DNA of 64,000 nucleotides, taken from NCBI GenBank assembly GCA_029204225.1, contig CM055107.1:17024809-17088808 (forward strand), in the 5' to 3' direction. Positions 10,336-23,272 of the stretch are shown here, one piece after another. Position numbers and translations under genes: made by a program. The notes under the pieces are model-generated. The model did not search any database, was not told where the DNA came from, and saw only the letters and a list, made by a program, of their open reading frames with translations. The stretch's first letter is position 1; each line of letters starts with the position of its first letter. Source of the DNA: Diphasiastrum complanatum (taxonomy: Eukaryota; Streptophyta; Lycopodiopsida; Lycopodiales; Lycopodiaceae).

Positions 10336-13300
10336 CTCGAGAAAAAATCAACAAATATATGGCATTAGCACATCTTATTTGCGCTTATTATCCTCAATAT
10401 ATCAGATACATAGATTGGACACATACTTGAAGCTAAAACGTCAAAAGACGTTTGGGACATCTTGAACTCACTATATGACATGAGGGACGTAACTACTAAG
10501 TTACATCTACGAAGTAGATTCTTCACATTCAAAATGTCTACTGGTGATTCTCTTCAGAGTCACATTAACCAGTTTAAGAATCTCTTGCAATAGATGGCCA
10601 CTATCGGATCAGCCATAGACGATCAAGACACAATTATGACATTGCTTTCAAGCTTGCCCTCTACATATGAGAACTGGGTGATGATCATATCGACACACAC
10701 AGATTTAACTCTTACTAGAGTTATCACTATGTTTCTGCAAGAAGATAATCGAAGAAGTCAAGACACTTTGTCTACTTCCTCTTCTCAGGCTCTATATGTC
10801 AACAAAGGCTTGAAGCGACAAAAGCATAAAAGCTCTAAGAAGGCTGCAACGAATCAGAAGCCGACTCAGGGTCAAGAACAATCATCAAATCCACAATAGA
10901 AGAAGAAGACATTTTGCAGGTATTGCAAGCGCAATAACCATGGGATCAAAAATTGCCAAATTCTCCAAGCGAAGAACGTAGCCAAGCAACCTGATCAACA
11001 AGCAAATGCAGTTTCATCATCTCTCCAGGTCGAAGTGACGAAGGCGCATCCATGGTCAAAGATTAAAGCGCATTTTTGGATGATTCATGGTTTCTGGATT
11101 CTGGAGCAACTCAACATATGACCAATCAACGTGAGATCTTCAACTCCTACACTTCTTACAGCACGAAGAAATTTGTTCATCTTGGTGACAATAGTACTAC
11201 ACTATTGAAGGTGAAGGTACTGTAAGATTGCAGTTCCAGCATGATTAATTCAAATTACTATCAAAGGTCTTATATGTTCATAAACTCTCTACAAATCTGT
11301 TATCAGTGAGTAGAATTACAGATTTAGGCCATAAGTTAGAATTTGAATCTAATCAATGCAAAATAGTTTAGAATTTAAATATGATCAATGCAAAATAGTT
11401 GATACGAGTAATAAGATCCTTGCACTTGGCAAGAGGCAAGGTTACTTATATAGATTGACACATTGCTATTCTGAGTCTAGTCAAGCCTTGAAAGCCTTTG
11501 TTCTAGTCAACAAGCATTACTATGGCGTCATCGCTTAGGACACTTGAATCATGCATCTGTTATGAACATGTCTAGACAATCCATGGTCGTTGATCTCGAC
11601 TATCCTTCTGGCAAGGTCAATCTCCCTGTTTGTCATAGCTGCATCTTTGGAAAGCAGGCTAGGATTCCTTTTAGATCAAACCATATGCATGCAACAAAAG
11701 ATCTATTAGATGTTGTTCATACATATATATATGGAGCTATGCAGACTCCTTTGCTTGATGCAAAGTATTTCATTACCTTTATTGATGAATTCTCCAGAAG
11801 AACAGTTGTTTATTTCATTAAACAAAAATTAGAGGCTTTCATCAAATTCAGAAAATTCAAAGAGCATGTTGAGAATCAAACTGGCAAATGAATCAAAGCA
11901 CCGAGGTCAGATAACAAGGGAGAATACATCTCTAACAAATTCAAGGACCATTGCCTTAACAACGGCATTGAGCAACAATACATTACCTCCTATTCGCCTC
12001 AGTCAAATGGTCTTGATGAGAGAAAGAACAAAACCTTAGTTGAATTGGCAAAGTGCATGTTATTACATGCGACACTTCCAAAATGCTTCTGGGCTGAAGC
12101 TGTTTCAACAGCAACCTATACATTCAGAACAGATGTTCTACTAAAGGCCTCCCAGAAAAAACACCATTCAAAGTTTGGACAGGTACCAAACCTTCTTTAT
12201 CAAACTTACAAGTTTTGGGATGTAGTGCTTTTGTGCAGATTCCTCGTGATCTCAGGAAGAAGCTTGACTTCTAGAGTATCAAGTGTGTTTTCATCAACTA
12301 CACCACTTCAGATCAAGCCTACAAGTTGTTCAATCCCATCGAGTCGAAGATATTCACTAGTCGGGATGTCATCTTCATTGAAGATCAGTTTCAAGACCTC
12401 AAAGGAAAGGGCAGTCCCCATGTAGCCGACCTATCAGATTCTTTTGATGCTTTGAACTTTCCAGTTCCTTAGTCGACTATTCCTATTGAAGGTCCAAGCT
12501 CCTCTACTCTTGATGAACAACAAATCAATGACGGATTAGAAAATGATGATGTTGCAGATCAGCAATTACAATATGATGGAAATAATCAACTTCCTATATT
12601 ACCTAGAAGATCTTCAAGAACCAACAGACCACCTAATTGATATATCGACAAGTCTGCAGCTTATCTTGTTTAGGAACCGACGTCTGTCCAAGAGGCACTT
12701 AGTCAGCCTGATTCAGATCTCTGAAAAGAAGCTATGGATAAAGAGTATTCATCTTTTATCAAGAACCAGACGTGGACAATTGTCAAATTACCTGTCAACA
12801 GAAACATAGTTGATTGCAAATGGATTTTCAAAGTCAAGTACAACACAAATGAAAACATCAATAGGAAAAAGGCACAACTTTTAGCCAGAAGATTTTCTCA
12901 GGTATACAACGTCGATTACACTGAGACCTTGTCTAGTAGTCAAACATTTTCTATTCGACTTTTGCTATCATTTGCCGCTGCATCAAATTTGGAAATACAC
13001 CAAATGAATGTACAGACAACATATCTCAATGGAATTATCAAAGAAGACATTTACATGGTGCAACCCGAAGGTTATATTATCGAGGGTAAACACAATCATG
13101 TGTGTAAACTCCATAATGCACTTTATGGCTTGAAGCAATTTGCTCGAGCATGGTTCCAAAGGATCAATATTTTTCTTATTGATCACGGCTATACACCTAG
13201 CTCTCCAAATTCAAACGTTTACTTCAAAGCAGTGCAGTAGAATTTTATCATTATTACTTTGTACGTGGATGATGTTGCTTTTCAGCAACAGTACCGATTT

Positions 13301-14215
13301 GATAAAAGAAGCCAAGACAATGCTATCTTCCAAATTTGACATGACCGATTTGGGCGAAGCTCATTTCTGCCTTGGCATTCAAATCCACAGAGATAGAAAA
13401 TAGAAGTTGGTCTACATTACACAATAGAAGTACATCTACAACATGTTAGTCAGATATAATCTAATGAATTGCAAGTTAGCTCTCTCACCAATGGAACCAG
13501 GACTCAAATTGACAAAGGACCAGTGTCCCCAAACAATTCATGAGAAGCAGCAGATGCGTGAGTATCCTTACCATTCTATTATAGGATCTCTTATGTATGC
13601 CATGATCTGTACTAGGCCAGAGATAGCTTTCGCAGTCAGCTCTCTGAGTCTGTATATGACTAACCCTAGTATAACACATTGGAAGGCTCTTATCAGAGTC
13701 ATGAGATATCTTCGAGCTACTATGGACTTTTGCATTTGTTATGGAGCATTCGGTAATGACAAACTCAATTTACTTAGTTATTACACAAATGCAAGTTGGG
13801 CAGGAGATGTAGACACTCGTAAATCTACTTTGGATTTACATTCTTCCTCAACAATGGTCCAGTTTTCTAAAATAGTCGCAAGCAATCGTCGATAGCTCTA
13901 TCTTCCATTGGATCGGAGTATATCACAGCCTCTCAAGCTACAAAGGAAGCAATTTGGTTGAGAAACTTACTCTCAGATATCGATCTGATTCAATATGCTC
14001 CGACGACATTATTTTGTGAAAATCAAAGTGCCATTGCTTATCAGCCAACCCTAGATTTCATTCCAAGAGTAAGCACATTGAACTGAAGTATCATTCTTTC
14101 AGAAGCAAAGTTCTCAATGAAGAGGTCAGATTGTAGTACTGTAGAACGCAAGATATGACAGTAGATGTTTTTACTAAAGCATTAAGTTTGGAGTCACACA
14201 GAAGATTCTGTGTAG
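10336..14215 (+). pseudogene. Ty1/copia gag-pol, decayed, both ends missing
   Basis: The order is that of copia: gag from about 10336, a CCHC knuckle region at 10915, protease remnant at 11080-11300, integrase zinc region at 11540, integrase core 11700-12060, reverse transcriptase 12734-13400 (with YVDD at 13262 followed by a frameshift), and RNase H 13443-14200. There are many stops and frameshifts (for example 10591, 10897, 11538, 11889, 12425). It lacks LTRs at both ends and stops abruptly at 14215 against an inverted copia of another family. Its sequence is close to the nested copy at 27.6-32.4 kb. Confidence 0.9.
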
Positions 14216-15200
14216 AATGGCGGCAGGTCATAGTACTGTCTCTCTAGAACTTCGTAGATGACAAGATCGTCATTGGCCATTGTCCTGCTCTCATCAAATC
14301 TGACATCTCTCATTGTTTTCACATTGTTCGTGTCTGGCATGTAGACTCTGTAGTATGACGAATTGTTGTCATAGCCTACCAAAAATCCCTGCTCGGCTTT
14401 CTCATCAAGCTTCTTATGAAGCTTATCAGAAATATGTGCATAAGCTGCATAGCCAAAGATTCTGACGTGAGATAGGTTGGGCTTCATACCCCACCATAGC
14501 TCATGTGGTGTTGTGTGAGGGACACCAGATTTACCTGTCCTGTTCTAGATGTATGTGGCTGTAGCCACTGCTTCAGCCCACAGTGCCCTTGGAGTCTTCA
14601 AGTAGGCCATCATACATTTGGTTGCTTCCATCAGGGTTCTGTTCTTTCTTTCTGCAACATCATTGTGTTGAGGCATGTAGGCTGCAATCCTTCTGTGAAT
14701 GATGTCACGATCATTGCAGAAGTCAGTGAAGCAACCCTGTTATCGCTCCATGCTGGCTTGCTTGATAAAGTGCCATTGAATTCATGTGGCATAGCCTTCT
14801 GTGCCACAGAGTGTCTGACGAATCATCATAAGTCTGATGCACCTGATCTGCAGGTAGGCGTACCTTCAGATGATATAGGTTTCCTTTCCTTCTGCCTTGA
14901 GCGATCAGAGTACTGGTATTGGCATCAATCACGTTGCATGCTTCGTCTGAAAATGTCACACGCATCCCTTCATCCGCTATTCTTGGTACAGAAATCAAGT
15001 CTTGCTGTAGTGTAGGCACAAACAAAACGTCTTCGAGCCGTCTGTCTCTGCCGTTGGTGTTGAGCCATAGTGAACCAATACTGTTCACTTGATGTCTAGA
15101 CCCATCTCCAAGAATTATGAATCTTGAAGGATCTGCACTTCTGAAATCAGACATTATTCGTCTTGATGTCACAAAGTGTGAGGTAGCTCCTGAATTAGAA
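14216..15200 (-). pseudogene. Ty1/copia protease plus integrase fragment, internally deleted
   Basis: On the minus strand, 15172-14730 gives the end of protease and the GAG-pre-integrase region (ILGDGSRHQVNSIG, then TLWHRRLCHMNSMAL). It then joins near 14750 to the C-terminal half of the integrase (AERKNRTLMEA) and the linker with EQGFLVGYDNNSSYYRVY. The front of the integrase core is missing, so this is an internal deletion. It belongs to the same family as the plus-strand sequence at 15983-18290, in the opposite direction. Confidence 0.85.
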
Positions 15201-15375
15201 TCACCTCATGTGTGTTAGATGTTGATGCTGCACACACATCTTCACAGATATAAACGGTCGAATAGTTTCTGTTCGTTCTTTCTTCGCCCATTTTTGAGCT
15301 CTCGGGCTTCTTGACATATGATGAAATGTTGCTATTCTCCTGTCTATTCTATGCTGATTTGTTCCTTGGGTTCTG

Positions 15376-15600
15376 GTGTGGACAGAATCAAAACCATCAC
15401 TCAAACATATTCGAGTGTTTGGATGCATCGCTTTCGCTCAGATCCCTGAGGATCTAAGAAGAAAGCTGGATGATAAGTGCAAGAAGACGATCTTCATCGA
15501 CTATTCCCCAAATCACAAGGCATACAAGCTCTACAATTTGGATACCGAGAAGGCATTCACCAGTAGAGATGTCATTTTTGTGGATGCAGCATGCTTGAAG
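15376..15600 (+). pseudogene. Ty1/copia integrase C-terminal linker fragment (first family)
   Basis: The frame gives LKHIRVFGCIAFAQIPEDLR, a second-family-distinct linker block, and then TSRDVIF. This is the region that normally follows the integrase core, but here it stands before an integrase core of another copy. The reading frame runs on without a stop into that copy, so the junction at about 15585 is an in-frame fusion of two copia families. Confidence 0.75.
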
Positions 15601-18290
15601 TCCTACCATGCCTGTAACAAAGGCAAGATGTCATGTATACCATTCACCGAGGACTCTTTCAGAATGAAAGAATTCATGGAGCTAGTACACTCTGACATCT
15701 GTGGACCATTTGATGTGGTCTCCCTGGGAGGTTCAAAGTACTACATCACCTTTATTGATGACTTTAGCAAGTTTGCAACGGTGTACTTTGTCCACAACAA
15801 GTCATAGGCCCTGGACAAATTCACCGAGTTCGTGAATTGGGCTGAGAAATGGACTGACAACAAGGTGAAGCAGTTGAGAACGGATAGAGGAGAAGAATGT
15901 CTCCAGACGCTTTGCAGAGTTTTGTACCAGCAAAGGCATACTTCACTTGAAGACTGTAGCCTACACACCATAGCACAATGGTGTGGCAGAGAGGAGAAAT
16001 TGGACTCTCATGAAAGCTGCGAGATCCATGATGGCCTATTCAAAGACATCAAAAATTTTATGGGCTGAAGTAGTAGCTGTAGCTAACTACCTGCAGAACA
16101 GGATAGGTAGATCAAGTGTTGCACATACAATGCCACACGAGGTTTGGTGGGACAACAAACCAACTCTAACACATGTGCGCATTTTTGGATGCGTGACACA
16201 TATGCCCACATTCCAAATCAGAAAAGAAAGAAGTTGGATGAAAAGGTGGAGCAGGGATTCCTCGTAGGATATGATGCTCATTCATCATACTATAGGATCT
16301 ACATGCCTAACAACAGACAGATCAAGACTGTTAGAGACATCAGATTTGATGAGTCAAAGACAATGGCTGACGAAGATCCAGGCGGCTATGAAATCTTGAC
16401 CACAGGCTACTATGACCTACCAGCATCAACGGAGGGAGCGGACCCTAAGCATCCGCAAGGATATGTTCAAATTTGAGATGGATAGAGTGACTATTCAGAA
16501 GACGAGCAACAAGACGGACAACTTGTACCCAAGACGCCGGCTACTCACCACAGTTCAACAGTCAGCAAAGACAAGAAACTTGACAAAGGCAAAGCCATCG
16601 ATTTGACTGCAGACTCTCCAAGAAGATCCATGAGAGAAAGAAGAGCACATGTCAGATTCATCTCTAACAGCTTATCTTATGCAACAGAAGAATTTTGTGG
16701 ATTTGGCGGAGAACCTCAAACATATGAGGAAGCTATCAGTTGTTCAGATAAGGACAAGTGGACTAAAGCAATGAAAGATGAGATGAATTCTATGGAGCAG
16801 AACAAAGTCTGAAATTTGGAGCCATTACCACCAGACAAGAAGACTATAAAGTGCAAATGGGTTTTCAAATACAATTATGGACCTGATGGCAACGTATCAA
16901 TGTACAAGCCCAAATTGGTAGCAAAAGGTTTCTCTTAAAAGTATGGTGTTAACTATACTTAAACCTTTTCTCCAGTCATAAAGTATTCGTCCATACGCCT
17001 ACTATTTGCATATGCAGCAGCATATAGTCTCCAGATCCACATAGTGGATGAAAAAACCGCCTTCTTACATGGCGAGTTGAATGAACAGGTCTATATGGAC
17101 CAACCTCTAGGATTCATCTATACATCCTTTGCCAACTATGTCTGCCGAATGCTATGAAGCATATATGGATTGAAGCAGTCTGCCAAGCAATGGTATAAGA
17201 AGAAGGATCACACCCTCAGATCCTTAGGATTTCAACCATTGATGGCCGACTACAATGTCTATACAAAGGTCACAGATGGAGAAATCATAATCATTGTTGT
17301 CTACGTTGATGACACGTTGATTCTGTCCAGAAGAGACGACTTGATTGCTCAGGTGAAGCATGATATCTCACAGCATTTTGAAATATTAGACCTAGGAGAA
17401 ACAAGATGCTACCTAGGATTGCAGATTGATATGGATCTTGACGAAGGGAAGCTGTGTCGTCACCAGTCAAGATACATCCAAAAAATCATTGATGATTTTC
17501 AAATGACAGACTGCAAGGGATCTAACATACCAATGGTGTCTAGAATGATTATGACGAAACAGGATTGCCCGCAGAATGCAGAAGGGCAGAAAGCCATGCA
17601 GAATGTGCCCTACAGGAGGCTGAGCAGATCACTCATATACTTGGCAGATAACACATGCCCTGACATTGCTTATGCAGTTTTTAGAATGAGCCAGTTCAAT
17701 ATCAATGCAGGTAGCCAAGAGAATTCTGCAACTCTTTTAATAGAGGAAAGATTACGGGCTGTGTTTCTCTCAGCATGAAGGATTCTTGATCAAATCCTAC
17801 AACGATGCAAGTTGGGCATCCTTGAAAGATGACTGCAAGAGCGTCTCGGAAGGATGCACAATAGCAACCGGTGTAGCTGTGATATGGGTCAGCAAGAAGC
17901 AGACCATTACTGCGCAATCATCCTGCAAGGTAGAATATGTTGCAGTAGCCAAGATGGCGAACGAGCTTACATGGCTCAAGCAGTTCCTTGACGGACTGGG
18001 AGAGAACTCCAACGAGCCACTGCTACTGTTCATGGATAACACATCCACCATTCATCTGACGAAGGATCCAGTGTTCCAAGATAAAACACATTGCTATTAG
18101 ATATCATCTAATAAGAGATCTAGTTGAGAAAGATAGGCTAAAGACCGAGTTTGTTCTAACGAAGCAGATGGTGGCTGATACAAAGCCTCTTGACAATGCA
18201 ATTTTTGAGAAGCAGCGTGCAAGCCTAGGAATCAGAAAAATACTAGCTTTGAGAGGGAGCTGAAGAAACAAAGAGTTTCTATCTTTCAAA
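15586..18290 (+). pseudogene. Ty1/copia integrase, reverse transcriptase and RNase H, decayed
   Basis: Integrase zinc-region remnant and core start at 15600 (LVHSDICGPF, then YYITFIDDFSKF). They are followed by the linker (16144-16476), reverse transcriptase from 16700 (KCKWVFKYN; YVDDTLIL at 17305) and RNase H with YNDASWASLKDD at 17790 and MDNTSTIHLTK at 18035. Frameshifts or stops occur at 15807, 16068, 16476, 16812, 17157 and 17778. The 3' LTR is not identified; similarity ends at about 18290. Confidence 0.9.
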
Positions 18291-21099
18291 GCCTTAGCAT
18301 TTTCTTACCAATTGGCAGTTTTGTAATAGTCCATGTCCGTTACAAGATACTTATGGGTGTGTAGTTCTTTCTTCCTCCACACATAATCTATTGAGCTATT
18401 GTAAGGGTCATAAAATGACATCATCATATGATCTTTAGGAGCACCCTAATAGAACTAATACGTGATGAGTTGAAAAAACATTGACTGCATGGTGCACTCT
18501 AGAAAAACCCGATGATTTTCAATAGAAGTGCAATAATGTGTTGGATGAAAAATATATATAAATTGAAAAAATAAAGAGATGCTTGGGGGGGAGGGATCAT
18601 CCTTTAGACACACATCATACAGTAGCACAATGTTTGCCTCTATCAGCAAAAGTTGTCATTTTTGCCTCTGCCCCTTGTGGATCATGGTTAATTGAAATTT
18701 GACACAAAAATTATACTAGAAATGGGCTTTTGAGCTTATGTAGTTATGGTTAGAAAGTTGTTTCATACATTTTGTTATTGTAATAAATACGTTAAAACAA
18801 AATGATAATAGAACATTATACAATAGGGTTCCCACTCCGCCCATAGAAACCACAAAGTATATTTTCAATTGATAGCTTAACTAGCCACACTTACAGCTTT
18901 TCGGTGTTGCCAACATATGCGACATACATTTTGACCATATGCTTCTTACTTTGAACATGAATACAATATATCCAAATAATTTTCATAACTTTTAAAAAAT
19001 TAAGGGTGCCCTGGGAAAGATTGTGGGATATGAGGATCAACCGTATGTAACTGCAGAGTATAGTGCAATATAAGGAAATCAAAAAGTAAAATGTCATTGC
19101 TAAAGAAATTCTCAAGAAGTGAAAGATGTTATAAACACATTACATTACCAACCACAAACCATTTGAGAAGCAACTGCATTAAACAATTATACTTTTTGGA
19201 AGATACCTAGAGCACAAAAGGCCTAAATGAGTCATGGCAAATAAAAAGTATTGGCAAACTGGGTCAAATAGCCAAAGAAGACCAAAAGAAATGGGTTTTA
19301 AAAGAGAAAGGACCCTTGAGCCCACACCTTACCCCATGACAAGTACTTATTAAAACTTTAACAAAGGGAGAATTACTCTTTCAAGCCATTCTTTTGAAGA
19401 AAAGTCCTTTTGCACCATGTGGAGGTAATTAAGAGTCTTGCTGGCACCATTTGGAAGTTAAGAGCCGTCTTTAAAAACACCAAAGAATTTGACCAACAAT
19501 GCAAATGGACCAATTCCAATAAGATCACATTGAACTTTGAAGATCTATTAAGTGGATGGCTAGATTGCATGGTAGATGGATGGTGCACCCAACTTGAAAG
19601 TAGTCCAAGCTACTTGCACCACTTTTCTCTTCATTTATAAAGCTTGTATATTAAATGAGAAAGACGGAAAATTGTTCGTTGTTTCATACATTGTTCCTAA
19701 TTGTTCAAAAGTAATCCACTCATTGTTCTGTTTTCCATTCATTAATTGTTACTTGCTTGGTTGCTCATTCACTGTTTTATATGCATAGTTGGCTTATATG
19801 CTCAATTGATGTTCATGCATTGTTGAATTAGTTGTTCAGTCACTATTCAACCATAGATCTGTCATCTTTATATGTAATTGTAGTATCACTAACTGAACTA
19901 ACAAATTAGAAATCTCCACGTTGAAACACACAAGAAAGATTATACTCGATGTGGAAAACGCCACTAGAGCTAGAAAGTAACCTTTTAGCACAGTCATTGA
20001 TAGACGCTGCATAGAAAACCCTTGAAAGAATCATAGATCTTTGTAGTTTTTTTTCCCTGTGATGCTATACAATGTCACAAATAACTAGAGCATGTAACCT
20101 AAATAAACGCTTCATTTTTCAGTAGACCTTTAATCATGCAGTTTCTCATATGTTGCAAACCCAAGCTGTAAGAAATAAACCAAAGTTTTAGAACTAGAAA
20201 AGATATATGTGTATTTGATAACCCAAATTAGAGAGTCACTTGAAGAGCAGGACTGCGTAGGAAGATCGCAAGATTAAATTCACCACTGCATTCATGCTCT
20301 GCTACTCACGTAAGGCACAACCGTCATTCAGGAAATTTCTGGCAAAATTTATTCCCTCGATAGCGTTCCAGAAGAGTAATATAGGATCTAGCACCACCAG
20401 CTACATCCCATATTCCTCGTCCTCTTGAACGTTATCTAGTTCAAAGTACTCTAGCAAATGTTAAAAAAAAAAAAAGGTTGTAATGGATATTTTTTAGATG
20501 ATCTACCCCGGGTAAAACAGCCATAATTTTGATTATGCTAAGCGTAAGTAAACCATTTGCCAGGAATCAGTCCAGAAGGAAGTCTCGTGATAGCATATTA
20601 CAAAGTGCACGATCAGTAGTTGAAGAAAAATTGCTTGATTGAGCTGAATCGCTTGAAAGCAAGCATATATGGGTCAGTGCGTACATTTATCTCTGATCTA
20701 AAGCATCAGCGAAAATTACACAACAAGTATGCATATTATAGTTAGATATATATATATATGAGTGCATTCATCGTCCCCATTGATCATCCCCCAGTCATGG
20801 CTGATCACTGAAGCTGCGATGCGAGAGAGCTGGCTGTAGTTGCCACGCTCTTATACAGTGGGCGTCCCCAGATACGTGAAGTTTCCATCTGTTACGAAGG
20901 TGAACATATGTGTCTGCGTATACTGAGCATGCGCAGCTGGGTGAGGCGACGGATAAAACCGCACCTCCGAGTTGAAGGTTTCTGTCTCTACTGATAGATG
21001 GGGGCAAGCAGCCAGTGAGCCACGTATGTATGTCGACAGGAAACTTTATTTATGTCGACGGGTGTTCTTGACGAGCTCCTAACAGTGGCTGCACATACG
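18291..21099. other. intergenic region, nothing recognised
   Basis: It is AT-rich and has only short unsupported frames. It contains a run of A at 20462-20475 and a short TA run near 20747-20758. The last few hundred bases before 21100 are probably the 3' end and 3' flank of the lipase gene. Confidence 0.4.
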
Positions 21100-22392
21100 C
21101 TACGTTGCTGCAGACGGAATATCGTTGTTGACCATCATCATCAACAACCGCGCAACATTCAGCAGAACCGCACTTGCTGGATCGGAAAGGAAAGGCATGA
21201 TGGAAGTTGACAATCCTTTCACAGACTTGTTGAAGCCTTTACGCCCAGCTCCACCCAAGAAACGTGCAGCTTGTTGTTGTTTGGAATCAGAAGACTGATC
21301 GTGTCTATCAAACAGTCCCCGGAGGATACAGGCATAGTGATTACCCAACCCATGCTCGAACAGCACTTCCAGAGTGCTCTTGCCTTCTACACAGAACCCG
21401 GGGGTCATATTCTCCATCCGATCCACCTCAACAACGGATTCTGAGTCCTTGGCGTCTGGATTGAAGAGCAGAACGTAGCCGCAGAGGCCATAGAAGAGCG
21501 CATCCTCGTCGTTGGCGATGCAGTCTCGCACGAAGTCGATGAAGCCTGTGGAAGGGCAGAGAGCTGAGAAGATCCCCTCCAGCTGCTTGGCTTGCTTGTG
21601 GAGAGCTGGGCCTGCTGCTATCACCAACCATTTCTGGGCTGCCTTAATGTGGGTACTCTCTCGGATGTTAAGGGCAATTTTGTGGGCCAAGGGAAAGAAG
21701 AGCCTGGGCAATATATTGTGGGCTCTTGGCACAAAGTCATGCTTGGACACCAGGTGGTAGAATCGGTCCCGATAACGGGAATTGATGTACATGGCCAGCT
21801 CGCGATTGGCGAATGGCGCGGTTCCAAATGTTACGCACAAGACTCGGTCCCTTGAGATGGGCGAATCACCTGCCGAGATGGCTTCGAGGACCCTTAGAGC
21901 AGTAAGGGAGGCCACCGCGCCTCCTAGTGAGTGCCCCGTGAAGATGAGTTTTTCTCCTAGGTGAGGCAAGTTCATGAAAAGTTGCACGGGCATGGTTAGG
22001 GCCCTCGCTGCAAACCCCACATGAGCCCGCCCCTCTCCATAAGGGACGGGAACCGTTGTCATCTTCATGTCTTGAATGGCATCTTGGAGAGTGAAGGTGC
22101 CCCTAAAAGATACCATCACATACCCATTGCTGCTTCTCACAATCACGTACACTTGCTCTTGGTTGTCGAGCCATCGTGCTGGCAAGAATGTCGGTTGTTC
22201 TCGATGGTAGAGAAGCTCGTATCTGCTCGTGTCCACCTCATAGCTACGCTCCAACACATCTGCAATGCCATCTAAAGTAGGCTCATATGCTGCTCTTGAT
22301 GCTATGAGGCAATCCACAGCCTCTTGCTTGTGGGTTTTAAGCTTCACCAACAAAGCATCCACATTTTGGCACTCTACGTCCACGTTCTTCAT
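21100..22392 (-). CDS. class-3 lipase-like alpha/beta hydrolase
   Basis: An uninterrupted 430-codon frame. Residues 92-99 contain VSFRGT, the oxyanion region of class-3 lipases. GHSLGG at 153-158 is the nucleophile elbow (Ser155). HDFVPR at 218-223 carries the usual acid residue (Asp219). A late His (347 or 352, in EHGLGNHY) could complete the triad. The family hydrolyses ester bonds of acyl lipids. The F-G-T-A-P-F and HDFVPR blocks also resemble the lipase domain of EDS1/PAD4-type proteins, but the C-terminal EDS1 domain is absent. No clear signal peptide or membrane segment is seen, so a soluble intracellular protein is likely. There are no introns. It stands alone among transposable elements. 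Substrate is unknown. Confidence 0.85.
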   Translation of the reverse strand: MKNVDVECQNVDALLVKLKTHKQEAVDCLIASRAAYEPTLDGIADVLERSYEVDTSRYELLYHREQPTFLPARWLDNQEQVYVIVRSSNGYVMVSFRGTFTLQDAIQDMKMTTVPVPYGEGRAHVGFAARALTMPVQLFMNLPHLGEKLIFTGHSLGGAVASLTALRVLEAISAGDSPISRDRVLCVTFGTAPFANRELAMYINSRYRDRFYHLVSKHDFVPRAHNILPRLFFPLAHKIALNIRESTHIKAAQKWLVIAAGPALHKQAKQLEGIFSALCPSTGFIDFVRDCIANDEDALFYGLCGYVLLFNPDAKDSESVVEVDRMENMTPGFCVEGKSTLEVLFEHGLGNHYACILRGLFDRHDQSSDSKQQQAARFLGGAGRKGFNKSVKGLSTSIMPFLSDPASAVLLNVARLLMMMVNNDIPSAAT

Positions 22393-22607
22393 CGTTGCCT
22401 TTTGCTAATAGTGCTACGGTCCCTAGTTGAATGTTTTTGTACAATCAAAGCTTTGAAAATGCCTTGCCTTGCTATGCTCCCCAAGCTCTCAAATATTTGA
22501 TAGTTGGGTGGGAATTGATATCCACGTTTGGCAACAATGCAAGTAGAAAAGTTGGTGCTAAGTGCTTCCAAGCTCGTCTTTAGGTGGTTGTCCACAAATA
22601 TGGACAA
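22389..22607 (-). CDS. upstream ORF overlapping the lipase start
   Basis: A 72-codon frame directly upstream of the lipase. Its stop TGA overlaps the lipase ATG (bases CGATGA), so the two share four bases. It could be a uORF that dampens lipase translation, or an old coding piece. Its own ATG lies only about 15 bp from the TATA-like box, so it may fall outside the transcript. No similarity is recognised. Confidence 0.3.
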   Translation of the reverse strand: MSIFVDNHLKTSLEALSTNFSTCIVAKRGYQFPPNYQIFESLGSIARQGIFKALIVQKHSTRDRSTISKRQR

Positions 22608-22620
22608 GTAAGAGGCAAAC

Positions 22621-22628
22621 TTATATAA
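22621..22628 (-). promoter_or_regulatory. TATA-like box for the lipase gene
   Basis: On the minus strand this reads ATTATATAAG, about 230 bp upstream of the lipase ATG. Position and sequence fit a plant TATA box; there is no other support. Confidence 0.35.
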
Positions 22629-23000
22629 TGTTCAATACTTTCAAAATATCCTTAAAATATCCAATAGTGGTTGCATTTTCTTTTCTCTTCTAGAATACTC
22701 ATTATAGTTGAGATATCTAGAAAGACATATTCTTTCAAGAGATTGGCACGAGACTTTTTCTTGAGATATTCACATGAGAAACAATCTCAAGTTATGACTT
22801 TATGAAGGTTAAATAAACGTCATCATCCAATTGACATCACTGAATTGACATGCAAGGACTTGAATGAAACTAAGCTTGCTTACATTGGTCACAATGTCAT
22901 TGTGAAATATATTAAAATCCCTTTCTAATGGATGGGGTTCTACCATATTGACATGCAAAGACTTAACTAGAACTTTCATTACCAAAGTTTGCATGTAGAA

Positions 23001-23272
23001 TTTGTCATTAATATTACAATCCTTTTTTTAATGGTTGGCTTTGTATAGGATCCATGTTCATAGAATGAAAAAGTAAAGATTTCTTAATTTTTAGTCAAGG
23101 CAAGTGTATCATAGTTGTGCTATTTGAAATATTTCCTTTGTCATAAATATTACAATCCTTTTTTTAATGGTTGGCTTTGTATAGGATCCATGTTCATAGA
23201 ATGAAAAAGTAAAGATTTCTTAATTTTTAGTCAAGGCAAGTGTATCATAGTTGTGCTATTTGAATTATTCCC
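23001..23272. repeat. 136-bp direct tandem duplication
   Basis: The segment from TTTGTCAT at 23001 recurs from 23137 with very few changes over about 136 bp, so the duplication is recent. It includes ATTACAATCCTTTTTTTAA and GTATAGGATCC. Both copies are non-coding. Confidence 0.9.

Noticed and set aside
20795-21007. 70-codon minus-strand frame beyond the lipase stop
   Set aside because: It is probably 3' flank of the lipase gene; no similarity and no splice signal linking it.
21264-22275. Plus-strand frames across the lipase
   Set aside because: They are antisense shadows of a clear lipase coding sequence.
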